Shown here piece by piece: positions 16,889-25,585 of a stretch of DNA of 64,000 nucleotides. Source of the stretch: Paenibacillus riograndensis SBR5 (GTDB taxonomy: Bacteria; Bacillota; Bacilli; Paenibacillales; Paenibacillaceae); contig NZ_LN831776.1 of assembly GCF_000981585.1 (NCBI RefSeq), positions 6,307,187-6,371,186 of the forward strand, given 5' to 3'. A model generated the notes under the pieces. It was not told the DNA's origin and did not search any database. It was given only the letters and a program-made list of their open reading frames with translations. Every line of letters starts with the position of its first letter. Within the stretch, counting starts at the first letter, position 1. The position numbers and the translations under genes are program-made.

Positions 16889-18472
16889 TTAGCTGTTAGG
16901 CAGATTTTTACGGTACTCTCTCGGTTTACATCCTGCAAGCTTTTCGAACATCCGGGAAAAATGCTGCGCATCCAAATACCCGACCATCCGGCAGATCTCG
17001 TACACTTTCAAATCTGTATTTTCCAGCAGCTCCTTTGCCTTGTCGATTCTCATCTGTGTCAAAAAATTCAAATAATTATCGCCCGTCTTCCGTTTAAAAA
17101 GCTGGCTTAAATAATAGGGGCTGATAAAAAAGCGGGCTGCCAAATCGGCAAGGCTAATCTGTTCATTGAAATGCTTCGACACATACAGCTTAATTTCTGA
17201 GATGATATCCTTTTTTTGGGACAAATTATGCTCCACCTTGAAGTTGATAATTCCCCGGATGACCTGGATCATCCATTCCTCCAGATACTCAAGCGTCCTG
17301 AACCGTGAGAAGCCCTCCAAAGACAGAATATGTCTGCCTACCAGCTCATTCTGCTGCAGCTGCTGAAAAGACAGCTTGCGGATACTCGACAGAAGGATGT
17401 TTAAACATCTCAGCTGCAGGTCTGCCGGATTCATCCCCGATTCTGCTGCCATCCCCCGGAACATTTCGCGGATAACGGCTACGCATTCCTCTTCGTCCAT
17501 GTTATCGAGCCCATCTTCCAGTCTGGTAATCAACTCTTCAGGGACGGGATGACTATGTTCAGTAATCTTTTTAATCTCGGTAAAGGAGATCACCGGGTTT
17601 CCTTCCTTAATTAGCTTGTAGCTAAGTGCATTTCGTGCTTCTTCAAAAGACTGGCAAATTCCCGTTCCCCGCTTATACACGGTACCTATGCCAACGCTGA
17701 TCGACAGATTCAGCTTCTGGTACACCGCCTGTCTCAGTCCTTGGATCACATGGAGCAATCTCCCATATACAATGTTACTGTTATGTGCAATCACAATCGC
17801 AATTTGCGGGCCAAAATACCGGAACCGGTACACTTTATAGTAGTTCCTCAAGGTCTGATCTATATGCTGAAGCAGCGGCTGGAAGCCAATCTCCTTAAGC
17901 AGCTCGGTACTGCCTTCAATTTCGATGATTATAGAATTAAACCAGGTGCCTGCTGTGGGAATTTGAGCGCTATGAAGCAGTTCTTCCACCAGACTCGTAT
18001 GCTCATTCCCAAGATCAAGAATGTCGCGTAAGGTCTCTTCCTGCATCCGGCTGTGAACTTCATGCTTTAACTCGTTTAACCGCTGTAATTTGCTCCTGTC
18101 AGCACGGATCGTCTCCATGACCCGGTTGACACTGTCGTGCAATTCCTCTTCCTCAACCGGCTTGTTGATGTAGAACTGCACGCCCAGCTTCATCCCTCTT
18201 CTGGCATATTCAAAATCTGCGTATCCGCTTAACAGAATAAATTTCGTCTGAATCTTGTTGTCTTCCAGCATTTTGATCATATCGAGACCATCTGCTACGG
18301 GCATGCGGATATCCGTTATTACAATATCTGGACGAAGCCTCTGTATCAATTCGAATCCTTCAAGCCCGTTATAAGCCTCACCGACAACCTTGCATTCCGG
18401 AAGATAGCGGCCGATGATTTTTTTAAGCCCTTCCACAATACCTTTTTCATCATCTATTAAAACAAGTCTCAC
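16889..18472 (-). CDS. YesN-type response regulator, AraC-family output domain
   Basis: The protein has 527 residues. The receiver domain at 1-120 has the acidic pocket 'LIDDEKG' and phospho-acceptor Asp54 in 'ITDIRMPVADG'. A long middle region follows, and a C-terminal AraC-type helix-turn-helix lies at about 425-525 ('ISLADLAARFFISPYYLSQL', 'VYEICRMVGYLDAQHFSRMF'). This layout is typical of Bacillota regulators that control extracellular-binding-protein transporters. The start is GTG, overlapping the kinase stop by four bases (GTGA), with AGGAGGGG six bases upstream, so kinase and regulator are coupled. It probably binds the paired repeats found upstream of the kinase, the binding protein and the permeases. 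Confidence 0.93.
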   Translation of the reverse strand: MRLVLIDDEKGIVEGLKKIIGRYLPECKVVGEAYNGLEGFELIQRLRPDIVITDIRMPVADGLDMIKMLEDNKIQTKFILLSGYADFEYARRGMKLGVQFYINKPVEEEELHDSVNRVMETIRADRSKLQRLNELKHEVHSRMQEETLRDILDLGNEHTSLVEELLHSAQIPTAGTWFNSIIIEIEGSTELLKEIGFQPLLQHIDQTLRNYYKVYRFRYFGPQIAIVIAHNSNIVYGRLLHVIQGLRQAVYQKLNLSISVGIGTVYKRGTGICQSFEEARNALSYKLIKEGNPVISFTEIKKITEHSHPVPEELITRLEDGLDNMDEEECVAVIREMFRGMAAESGMNPADLQLRCLNILLSSIRKLSFQQLQQNELVGRHILSLEGFSRFRTLEYLEEWMIQVIRGIINFKVEHNLSQKKDIISEIKLYVSKHFNEQISLADLAARFFISPYYLSQLFKRKTGDNYLNFLTQMRIDKAKELLENTDLKVYEICRMVGYLDAQHFSRMFEKLAGCKPREYRKNLPNS

Positions 18473-20328
18473 TCCGAACCCCTCCTGTTCTCATTAAAAT
18501 GGCCGCTGGCATCAAATCCTGGGATCAATATTTCAATTGTCACTCCTTGCGCACCCATTGGAACAATGGTTAAATAATACCTGTCTCCATAGTGAAGCTT
18601 TATGCGTTCCGCAATATTTTGCAGTCCCAGCCCTTTTTCTGTTGATCCGCCATTGCTTTCCAATTTGTATTTGTGCGAATCCGCCCCATCCAAAAGTGCG
18701 CGGAGCTCGGACTGCTTATCCAGACTCATACCAACCCCATTATCCGTAATCCGGAATAACATCTCTCCCTGTTCCGTCCAATTCCCCTCAATCACGATGT
18801 CCATTATACGACTGTAGTTCTCAAATCCATGGTTAATGCTGTTTTCAACTATGGGCTGAAATACCAGGGGGATAATACTGCATTCCAGCATCTCACCCGG
18901 AATCTTGATCTCAAGCTTGAACATATTGTCAAAACGGATGTTCTGAAGCTGCAGATAATTCGCTGTATACTCCAATTCATGCTTCACGGAATGCTGCTTG
19001 CCTTCTTTATTTAATACCAGCCGGAACATGCGTGCGAGAATTTTGATCATGTCTGCAGTTTCGTAATCATCCTTTATCAGCGCCTTCATCCGGATGGACT
19101 CTAACGTGTTATAGAGCATATGGGGATTGATCTGGTTCTGGAGAGCGATAAATTTGGCCTGGCGCTGTTTGATTTCCCCGATATATACGTCCTCTATTAA
19201 AGTACGGATGGTTGTAATCATTTTGTTGTAGCTGTGTACCAGGCTTCCGATTTCGTCATTAGCCTGCTCCTTCTCTATAGCCAAATATTGACCCACCTCA
19301 GCCTGCTTCATACTTCTACGGAGCGCCTTTATAGGCCTGGTAATCGTAAAGCTTAGACCAAACGAGAAGAGTGTAATGATCAGACAGCTCATCAAAATGA
19401 CGATGACCGTCATGACCTTGATTTGATTAATTTTTTGCAGCAGCCTTGAGCGGGGAATATCCGTCCTAATGAATAACTCCCCTTGCGATGTGCTTCCCAA
19501 TAAAACAATGTGGTCTTTGTCTCCTTTATCCTGGATATATTCCTCGCCTGACTCCAGCACTTGCGTCCAGGATAACTGTCCGCTGGCAGCATCGGAGTGG
19601 TAGACAATTTGCTGCTGGCGATTAGTGATAACTACACTTATGCCGTACTTGTCCCGCGCCAAAATGAACTCATGATCAAGCTGCAGCAGAGTAAACGGGT
19701 CCAGATCAATAAGCAGCATCCCCGCATATGCCCCGTCTGAGCTAAACAGCACTCTTCCCGCCGTTACAACCGCTCCCTCCCCTTTATCCTCGTAGTAGGA
19801 ACGGTCATGTAACCCGGTAATAAAGAAGGTTTCATTAGAATCGCGGAGCCCTGTGTACCACTCTTGAGCCAATAATGCGTTTTCATTTACCTTATTGGTG
19901 GAAGTACTGAACTGATACACACTGTCATCTCTGCTGACCAGCATCACACTGCTCATCTCTGATTTGAGTAAGGCAACCCGCATCAGCAGCCGCTGCACAG
20001 CCAGTCTTTGATCAATAAGTTTGTCAAAAGGCAAATTTTCAGCTTCACCGAGGCTGTAAATAATGTCGTTATCTACCAACACTGATTTCGTAACCTCTTC
20101 ATATTCTTTGAGAAATTCATTCAAAGTCGTCCTTATTTGCGACGTATACAGAGAGGCGAATTCTTGGGAAGAGTCCTCTAGCCCCTTAGCAGATTGCTGA
20201 AATATGAATGCGCTTACAGATAACAACGGAATAACGCATACCAATACATAACCCAGCATTAACTTATTTTGGAGCTTCATGTTTCTTATTCTCACAACAA
20301 TTCTTCGTGTCCAGTGTTTTTGCTCCAT
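18469..20328 (-). CDS. YesM-type sensor histidine kinase
   Basis: The 619-residue membrane kinase has a first transmembrane helix at about 21-43, an extracellular Cache-like sensor region to about 300, and a second helix at about 304-328. A HAMP domain follows ('TRPIKALRRSMKQAEVGQY'). The His_kinase dimerisation segment has 'NQINPHMLYNTLESIR', with His403 the likely phospho-acceptor. The ATPase domain has 'LVFQPIVENSINHGF' and 'ITDNGVGMS', with 'GLGLQNIAERIKLHYG' near the end. Kinases of this class often sense the ligand-loaded binding protein or a free sugar outside the cell. The gene is coupled to the YesN-type regulator downstream. Paired boxes at 20424-20456 suggest autoregulation. Confidence 0.93.
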   Translation of the reverse strand: MEQKHWTRRIVVRIRNMKLQNKLMLGYVLVCVIPLLSVSAFIFQQSAKGLEDSSQEFASLYTSQIRTTLNEFLKEYEEVTKSVLVDNDIIYSLGEAENLPFDKLIDQRLAVQRLLMRVALLKSEMSSVMLVSRDDSVYQFSTSTNKVNENALLAQEWYTGLRDSNETFFITGLHDRSYYEDKGEGAVVTAGRVLFSSDGAYAGMLLIDLDPFTLLQLDHEFILARDKYGISVVITNRQQQIVYHSDAASGQLSWTQVLESGEEYIQDKGDKDHIVLLGSTSQGELFIRTDIPRSRLLQKINQIKVMTVIVILMSCLIITLFSFGLSFTITRPIKALRRSMKQAEVGQYLAIEKEQANDEIGSLVHSYNKMITTIRTLIEDVYIGEIKQRQAKFIALQNQINPHMLYNTLESIRMKALIKDDYETADMIKILARMFRLVLNKEGKQHSVKHELEYTANYLQLQNIRFDNMFKLEIKIPGEMLECSIIPLVFQPIVENSINHGFENYSRIMDIVIEGNWTEQGEMLFRITDNGVGMSLDKQSELRALLDGADSHKYKLESNGGSTEKGLGLQNIAERIKLHYGDRYYLTIVPMGAQGVTIEILIPGFDASGHFNENRRGSE

Positions 20329-20392
20329 AGCTAACCTACCTTCATCGTTATTCCATCTATATTACACGATCCATTTGCAGTCATATACATGC

Positions 20393-20456
20393 AAAATATA
20401 CTATAAGGAAATTATAATTAAATAGGCATTTTTAATTTTTTTTAAGGACATTTACA
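20393..20456 (-). promoter_or_regulatory. Promoter with tandem regulator boxes upstream of the YesM/YesN operon
   Basis: On the minus strand a weak -35 TTAATT (20416-20421) and -10 TATTTT (20393-20398) are separated by 17 bases. Box 1 (plus strand AGGCATTTTTAA, from 20424) lies 2 bases beyond the -35, and box 2 (AGGACATTTACA, from 20445) is 21 bases further. This is the same layout as at the two transporter promoters, although the core promoter is poorer, as expected for an activated promoter. Confidence 0.6.
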
Positions 20457-20487
20457 TGAATTTTGGCCTGTAGGCCCGAGCACTCAC

Positions 20488-20517
20488 AAAAAAACGGACA
20501 AATGTATCTGCCCGTTT
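20488..20517 (-). terminator. Terminator hairpin, minus strand
   Basis: On the minus strand ACGGGCA pairs with TGTCCGT (one G-U pair) around an 8-base loop and is followed by TTTTTT. It may be a second stop for transcripts from the ABC exporter genes, about 340 bases upstream, protecting the kinase promoter region. Confidence 0.6.
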
Positions 20518-20710
20518 ATTTCCCTTCTGTTTCATCACCGCTTCGCTTTATAAAACTCCTAAATTATTTTACCATACCTTTCTATTTGACCAACTTCCAA
20601 CTTTGCGAGCTACTTTTTCACACAATCCATCCTCCAATCTTTTTATATTTTATGTAGCAAAACCAATTTAGTCACATTTTAAGATAAGGGAGGCGTGAGA
20701 GTTATAGCAA

Positions 20711-20741
20711 AGAGCCTACACTCAGGATCGAGTGCGGCTCT
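20711..20741 (-). terminator. Probable terminator after the ABC exporter permease genes
   Basis: AGAGCC and GGCTCT form an outer stem, with ACTC and GAGT an inner stem. On the minus strand it is followed only by a short TTT, so its strength is uncertain. Confidence 0.45.
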
Positions 20742-20854
20742 TGTTGGTGTTGCTTATTTTTTCCGATACTGGACTGCATCCCTGAAACCAATCGCTGATG
20801 CGCTCACAAAGCATCTTGATCTTTTGTCGTCTATGAGGCATCCCCCAACACCCC

Positions 20855-21580
20855 TCAACCCACATCCCTATACCTCAACCGGCGGATAGACCAGACAGAC
20901 AGCAACACAATGTACACCCCGTTCATTATGAAGAACAGCAGATTCTCTGCAAGTGTCAGTCCGCGCTGAGTGAGTACGCCCATACCTATCGTCAGCAGTG
21001 AGTAAGGGAACAGCAGGCCCAGCTTCAGGACATACAGGCCCAGTCCGATAAAAACCGCACACAGGCTGATACCAATCGGTGTGGCAAAACTGCGGATGCG
21101 TATGGATAGCCCGAGCTGCAAGGCGGCAATGGTAATTGAAGCGACCCAGCCGCGGAAGGTCCAGAGGATGATTTCCATTGGAAAGGGCTCCATAATGGAC
21201 AGCATCTGCCCGGCGGTCCAGTACAAGATTAGAAATGATACCTGCGCTCCAGCGATCAGTATGCCCACAATGGCCAGCTTGGCCAAAAAGATACTCGTTA
21301 TCGGTACGGGCGCAGCCAGAATCATATTCCAGTTCCTGTTCACGTGCTCCAGCCGGCAGACAAAGGCGCAGCAGATCGCAATCAGAATCGGTAAAAAAAA
21401 CTCTCCGTAAAATAAGCTCACCTGTGTCCACAAGCTATACCAGCCGTTCTGCAAGGCCTCCTGATTAAAATAAAAGTTAAAGCAGCCGATCAGCAGGCTG
21501 ATCACCGGCAGGCTGGCCAGCACCAGCCCCATCCGGGAATGACGCAGCTTGGGCCATTCGGCAGCAACGCTTCTGAGCAT
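20855..21580 (-). CDS. LanG-like lantibiotic-immunity ABC transporter permease
   Basis: This 241-residue membrane protein has six predicted helices and belongs to the MutG/SpaG/EpiG-type permeases of lantibiotic-protection exporters. Seen in the sequence are a short N-terminal amphipathic 'AAEWPKLRHSRMG' segment and the loop 'CRLEHVNRNWNMILAAPVP'. That loop has the E-H-x-N-x-W-x-x-x-L-x-x-P arrangement typical of the family. AAGGAGG precedes the ATG. It is the third gene of a three-gene ATPase-permease-permease operon. The expected role is expelling a membrane-targeting peptide antibiotic. No lantibiotic precursor or modification gene is in the window, so it is more likely resistance than self-immunity. 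Confidence 0.82.
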   Translation of the reverse strand: MLRSVAAEWPKLRHSRMGLVLASLPVISLLIGCFNFYFNQEALQNGWYSLWTQVSLFYGEFFLPILIAICCAFVCRLEHVNRNWNMILAAPVPITSIFLAKLAIVGILIAGAQVSFLILYWTAGQMLSIMEPFPMEIILWTFRGWVASITIAALQLGLSIRIRSFATPIGISLCAVFIGLGLYVLKLGLLFPYSLLTIGMGVLTQRGLTLAENLLFFIMNGVYIVLLSVWSIRRLRYRDVG

Positions 21581-21592
21581 TGTATTCCCTCC

Positions 21593-22345
21593 TTAAATCT
21601 CTTGTCTTGAGATATGAGTATTCCCGGCAGCATACAAAAGCAGCGTCAGTACTAGAGCAACACTCAACTGGACGAGAGGCATTGTCCCGGTAATATAGGT
21701 TCCGGAGGAAGCCTTATAGACATACGTGACCGGACTGAGGTCCAGATAATAGGACCAGACAATGACATGCCGGACAGCTGCAGGAAACAGGCTGGCGGTC
21801 GTCCCCAGGAACGCGCCCAGCATGCCAAGGCACAGGGCAAACGCCTGGTTCTTCACCGCCAGCGAAATCCATTGCTGCATCGCTGTAATCAGCAGATTGG
21901 CAGAAAGCGTACCCGCAGCGAATTGCAGCAGCAGTGCTACCGGAAGCGGGCCGTCCAGCTTGTGCAGCACGCCGAAGCCCACAATAAAAACGGCCTGGGC
22001 CAGAATGCCGTACAGCATCAGACTGCCCGCACAAATATATTTGGCGGCATAAATAGAGCTGCGTCCGACTGACGTAGTCAGCAGCATTTTCCAGGTGTCT
22101 CCTTTGTGCTCCATGTCACAAATTCTGGACACTACAATGGCCGAGAGAATCGGCAAAAACAGCCCGTTCATGGACGAGAGGCTGAAAATCAGCGCTTCCC
22201 AGGTGGCATTGGCTGCACTTCGCGAAATCGATATGCCCATGGACATCGATGCCCATCCCAACTCGGCGGCCAGAAAGAGCGTAAGCATCGCCCATACCTT
22301 TCTCCGGCGGATTTTATAATATTCCAAAGACAAGGCTTTCATCAC
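21593..22345 (-). CDS. LanE-like lantibiotic-immunity ABC transporter permease
   Basis: The 250-residue protein has six predicted helices. It begins with the family-typical 'LEYYKIRRRKVWAML' segment and has a loop 'CDMEHKGDTWKMLLTTSV' comparable to the one in the neighbouring permease. It resembles MutE/EpiE-type subunits. The start is GTG 22345, overlapping the ATPase stop by four bases, or the next codon ATG 22342; both are served by AAGGAG. The stop is 12 bases before the next permease gene. It should form the membrane channel together with that permease. Confidence 0.82.
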   Translation of the reverse strand: MMKALSLEYYKIRRRKVWAMLTLFLAAELGWASMSMGISISRSAANATWEALIFSLSSMNGLFLPILSAIVVSRICDMEHKGDTWKMLLTTSVGRSSIYAAKYICAGSLMLYGILAQAVFIVGFGVLHKLDGPLPVALLLQFAAGTLSANLLITAMQQWISLAVKNQAFALCLGMLGAFLGTTASLFPAAVRHVIVWSYYLDLSPVTYVYKASSGTYITGTMPLVQLSVALVLTLLLYAAGNTHISRQEI

Positions 22346-23259
22346 AGGCTCCGCTCCTTTCCGGTGAGGTCAAGAAAGATATCCTCCAGGCTCTTTTTAT
22401 ACGCCTCGATCCGGCTTACTGAAATCCGGCTGGACACCAGAATTTCATTGATCCGGGCCACTTCAGAATCCTGCATGGCGCCGAACACCAGCAGCCGCTC
22501 TTGTATTCTGGGCCTGTATCCGTGCGCAGCCAGCACTTTGACCGCCATGGCGGGATCATGGGTCTGGAAGTGTATCGCCGCCTGGTTCTGCGCCTGAAGC
22601 GCGGCCATCGTTCCCTGGAACAGCAGCTTGCCCTCACTGATAATGCCAACGGAGGTAGCGATCTGTTCTATCTCAGACAGCAGGTGGCTGGACACCAGAA
22701 TAGTCATACCGTACTGAGCAGGCAGCGACTGTATCAGCTCCCGGATCTCCCCAATTCCCGCCGGATCAAGACCGTTCGTAGGCTCGTCCAGAATCAGCAG
22801 GCTTGGAAAAGCCAGCAAAGCCATTGCCAGACCCAGGCGCTGCTTCATCCCCAGGGAATACTGCCGGGCGGGCTTGTGCTTGTGATTGTCGAGACGGACG
22901 ATCTGCAGGACTTTATCGATATTCTTTGCAGGCAGGCTCCGCAGACGCTGCATCACCCGCAGGTTCTCAAGGCCTGTAAGATGTCCGTAATAGGAAGGCG
23001 ATTCAATCAGTGAACCCGTCTGGTTCAGAATGGACTCTCGGTTGTTCCTAAGCTCTTTTCCAAATAGCTTCACCGACCCTTTTGTCGGTTGGATCAGGCC
23101 CAGCAGCATCTTAAGCGTTGTGGTTTTACCGGCTCCGTTCGGGCCGAGAAAGCCGAATATCTCTCCTTGTTGAACGGCCAGATTGATGTGATCCACTCTG
23201 GGCGTACCGCCATAGGATTTGGTCAAATGCTGTGTCTCAATGATTGGGTAAGCGTTCAT
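22342..23259 (-). CDS. LanF/BcrA-like ABC transporter ATP-binding protein
   Basis: This 305-residue ATPase has Walker A 'GPNGAGKTT', signature 'YSLGMKQRLGLAMAL', Walker B 'LLILDEPTNGLDP' and the switch histidine in 'VSSHLLSEIEQ'. The C-terminal extension of about 80 residues is usual in the BcrA/LanF subfamily that powers peptide-antibiotic export. The frame stays open to 23370, but ATG 23259 ('MNAYPIIETQHLTKSYGG') fits the normal start of the fold and leaves a promoter region of 164 bases to the divergent regulator gene. The two permeases overlap or follow closely. A repeat element at 23344-23367 may be the control site. Confidence 0.9.
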   Translation of the reverse strand: MNAYPIIETQHLTKSYGGTPRVDHINLAVQQGEIFGFLGPNGAGKTTTLKMLLGLIQPTKGSVKLFGKELRNNRESILNQTGSLIESPSYYGHLTGLENLRVMQRLRSLPAKNIDKVLQIVRLDNHKHKPARQYSLGMKQRLGLAMALLAFPSLLILDEPTNGLDPAGIGEIRELIQSLPAQYGMTILVSSHLLSEIEQIATSVGIISEGKLLFQGTMAALQAQNQAAIHFQTHDPAMAVKVLAAHGYRPRIQERLLVFGAMQDSEVARINEILVSSRISVSRIEAYKKSLEDIFLDLTGKERSL

Positions 23260-23343
23260 TGGTTTCTCTTCAGCTCCGTTTCTGTCAAGTTGGCCTCTTG
23301 CCTCTAAATATAGAGGGCTTCCCTTGCTCCGGGCTGAAGATAA

Positions 23344-23367
23344 CCTTACGCCTGCCTTAAATAAGGC
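23344..23367. promoter_or_regulatory. Possible operator between the ABC operon and its divergent response regulator
   Basis: CCTTA occurs at 23344-23348 and again at 23355-23359, an 11-base period that fits head-to-tail binding of an OmpR-type regulator. The second copy is also part of a perfect inverted repeat GCCTTA-AA-TAAGGC (23354-23367). It lies about 60-85 bases from both flanking start codons. Confidence 0.4.
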
Positions 23368-23423
23368 CAATCCTATAAAAGTCTACCGCTTGATCATGTA
23401 TACTAAATTACGGGTGATACACA

Positions 23424-24137
23424 TTGAATATGATGAAGAATAAAAAAGTTATGATTGTCGAAGACGAACCCAAAATCCGCGAAATGATCGAGCTGTTCTT
23501 ACGAAAAGAAGGCTTCTTTCGCATATACGCGGCTGGAGATTATAGGACCGCCCTCGCACTCTGCCGTCTGGAGAAGCCGGACGTCGCCATTCTGGATGTG
23601 ATGCTGCCGGACGGAGACGGGTTCTCGCTGCTGTCTTCCATACGGACCTTCTCTGATATGCCGGTGCTTTTTCTGTCGGCACGCGGCGAAGATGAGGACC
23701 GGCTGCTGGGGCTGGGCCTGGGGGCCGACGATTACATCGTCAAGCCTTTTCTGCCCAGAGAGCTGATGCTGCGGCTGACGGCTGTGCTGAAACGGGTGTA
23801 TGCCTCCCAAATACCGGAGCGGCTTCCTGTCTTCAGATTGGGTGAGCAGGTGGTGGATCTGGAGGGTGCAGTTGTGCAAAAAGAAGGCCGGGAGCTGCCG
23901 CTCACGGCCAAGGAACATGCCATTCTAATCAAGCTGTATGAGGATCGTGGCCGGATTGTAACCAGCGATGCGGTGTGCCAGGCTGTCTGGGGGGACGACA
24001 GCTATGGATATGAGAATACTTTAATGGTGCATATGCGGCGTATCCGCGAGAAGATTGAAGCAGACCCGTCCAAGCCGGCGTATTTGCTGACGGTCAGGGG
24101 ACTCGGCTACAAGCTCATTGTGCAGGAGCCACGCTAA
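23424..24137 (+). CDS. OmpR/PhoB-family response regulator
   Basis: The protein has 237 residues. The receiver domain carries 'IVEDEPKIRE', phospho-acceptor Asp58 in 'AILDVMLPDGDG' and the conserved Lys in 'DDYIVKPF'. A winged-helix DNA-binding domain occupies about 140-235 ('ELPLTAKEHAILIKLYED', 'YENTLMVHMRRIREKI', 'LLTVRGLGYKLI'). The probable start is TTG 23424, with GGTGA six bases upstream; ATG codons follow at 23430 and 23433. The gene overlaps the downstream kinase by one base (TAATG). It is divergent from the LanFEG-like exporter genes, and control of that exporter is the natural inference. Confidence 0.9.
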   Translation: MNMMKNKKVMIVEDEPKIREMIELFLRKEGFFRIYAAGDYRTALALCRLEKPDVAILDVMLPDGDGFSLLSSIRTFSDMPVLFLSARGEDEDRLLGLGLGADDYIVKPFLPRELMLRLTAVLKRVYASQIPERLPVFRLGEQVVDLEGAVVQKEGRELPLTAKEHAILIKLYEDRGRIVTSDAVCQAVWGDDSYGYENTLMVHMRRIREKIEADPSKPAYLLTVRGLGYKLIVQEPR

Positions 24138-25585
24138 TGGACAGCGCAGTCCGGATTTTACGCAAATTTGTGGGCTCCACCCTGATGGTCTCTTTGCTGC
24201 TGCTGCTGTTTAACCTAATTCTGCTGGGTTCCCTGATCTTCAAAGAAACGCATCAAGAGACCTCACCGGAGACGGTTGTGCGGGAAATTGCCGCCGGCCT
24301 AAAGACGGCTGCCGGCAAGCATGCGCTAGAGCCCGAGGCTGCAGCGCTGCTTCAACATCATCAGGCCTGGGCCATGCTGCTGAATCAGGAAGGCAAGGTA
24401 CAGTGGAGTGAACAACTGCCGGCGGAGATTCCGCGTTCGTACAGCATCTTGGAGGTGGCGAAGTTCTCACGCTACTATTTACAGGGGTATCCCGTATATA
24501 TCTGGGAGCATCCGGAAGGACTGCTGGTCGTGGGTTATCCCAAACATTCATATGAAAAATACCAGCTCGAATACTTGACGGATTGGCTGCAGTCACTTCC
24601 CTCAAGAGTGCTGCTCCTATTATTATGTAACGTTGTACTTGCTGTTGCCCTCTCGCTGTTCATTGGCACCCGGCTGATCCGCGGCATCCGTCCGCTGATC
24701 GACGGTATTCATGCTTTGGCGAAAGACAAGCCGGTGCGGGTAGAGACGGGAGGAATTTTCAGCGACTTATCCGAGAGCATCAATTTGGCTTCCGCTACGC
24801 TGCAGGCCAAGAACACTGCGCTTAAATCAAGGGATGAAGCACGCTCCAACTGGGTCGCCGGGATTTCCCATGATATCCGCACCCCCCTCTCGATGATCCT
24901 GGGCTACGCCAGCAATCTGGAGGAACAAGTCAATCTGACCGGGGAGCAAAGGCAGCAGGCCGCCATCATCCGCCGCCAGGGCGAACAGCTCCGTTCGCTG
25001 GTCAGCGACCTGAACCTCGTCTCTATGCTGGAGTATGACATGCAGCCCTTGCAGCTTAAGCCGGTCCGTTTATCCACTCTGGCCAGAACCGTGGCTTCTG
25101 ACATCATCAACAACGGCTTGGATGAACGTTATCCTATAGACCTCAGCATCACCGACGAGAGCCTGCAAGTCATGGGCGATGAGAAATTGCTGTACCGTGC
25201 GGTAAGCAACCTGGTGCAGAACAGCGTTCAGCATAACCCGGACGGCTGCCGGATTGTCCTCAGAAGCTCGCGCGGTCCGGAAGACTGCTGCTATTCCTTA
25301 TCCGTATCCGACACTGGGGCGGGAATTGCCCCAGAGCACTTGCCCGAGCTGGTTCTGCTGCCATATAGCGCAGGGCGGGTACACCCGGTCCGGCAGGGCC
25401 ATGGACTGGGTCTCCCGATGGTCGCCCGCATCGCCGAAGCCCACAAGGGCAAGCTTATCCTGGAAAGCGGCACCGCCCAAGGACTGCATGCAACCCTGCA
25501 GTTTCCAGCTTGGCCAGCCGATTCCTCCGGCCCGGCGGGCCAGGGGCGTCACCGGCCTGGACCTATTGCACCTGGTGACGCTTAA
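24137..25585 (+). CDS. Sensor histidine kinase (HisKA type)
   Basis: The protein has 482 residues. The first transmembrane helix is at about 12-35, an extracellular part of about 120 residues follows, and the second helix is at about 156-177. The H-box is 'AGISHDIRTPLSMI' with His245. The ATPase domain shows 'NLVQNSVQHNPDG', 'SDTGAGIAPEHLPEL' and 'GHGLGLPMVARI'. It is coupled by a one-base overlap to the response regulator and probably senses the antimicrobial peptide expelled by the divergent exporter. The extracellular loop is much longer than in intramembrane-sensing BceS kinases, so direct sensing is possible. The last 23 bases overlap the end of the convergent ABC permease gene. Confidence 0.9.
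   Translation: MDSAVRILRKFVGSTLMVSLLLLLFNLILLGSLIFKETHQETSPETVVREIAAGLKTAAGKHALEPEAAALLQHHQAWAMLLNQEGKVQWSEQLPAEIPRSYSILEVAKFSRYYLQGYPVYIWEHPEGLLVVGYPKHSYEKYQLEYLTDWLQSLPSRVLLLLLCNVVLAVALSLFIGTRLIRGIRPLIDGIHALAKDKPVRVETGGIFSDLSESINLASATLQAKNTALKSRDEARSNWVAGISHDIRTPLSMILGYASNLEEQVNLTGEQRQQAAIIRRQGEQLRSLVSDLNLVSMLEYDMQPLQLKPVRLSTLARTVASDIINNGLDERYPIDLSITDESLQVMGDEKLLYRAVSNLVQNSVQHNPDGCRIVLRSSRGPEDCCYSLSVSDTGAGIAPEHLPELVLLPYSAGRVHPVRQGHGLGLPMVARIAEAHKGKLILESGTAQGLHATLQFPAWPADSSGPAGQGRHRPGPIAPGDA

Larger units (their letters stand above)
20329..20854. other. 526-base intergenic region: kinase promoter and two minus-strand terminator hairpins
   Basis: The left part holds the promoter and regulator boxes of the two-component operon (20393-20456). 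The middle holds a hairpin with a U-tract at 20488-20517 and the right part another at 20711-20741, both oriented to end transcripts arriving from the LanFEG-like genes. Between them (about 20520-20700) the sequence is A+T-rich, and I see no convincing gene in it. Confidence 0.6.

Noticed and set aside
20695..20889. A small plus-strand frame preceded by GGGAGG
   Set aside because: GGGAGG is only one base before the GTG, the frame runs through a terminator hairpin and into the end of the permease gene, and the product has no protein-like pattern.
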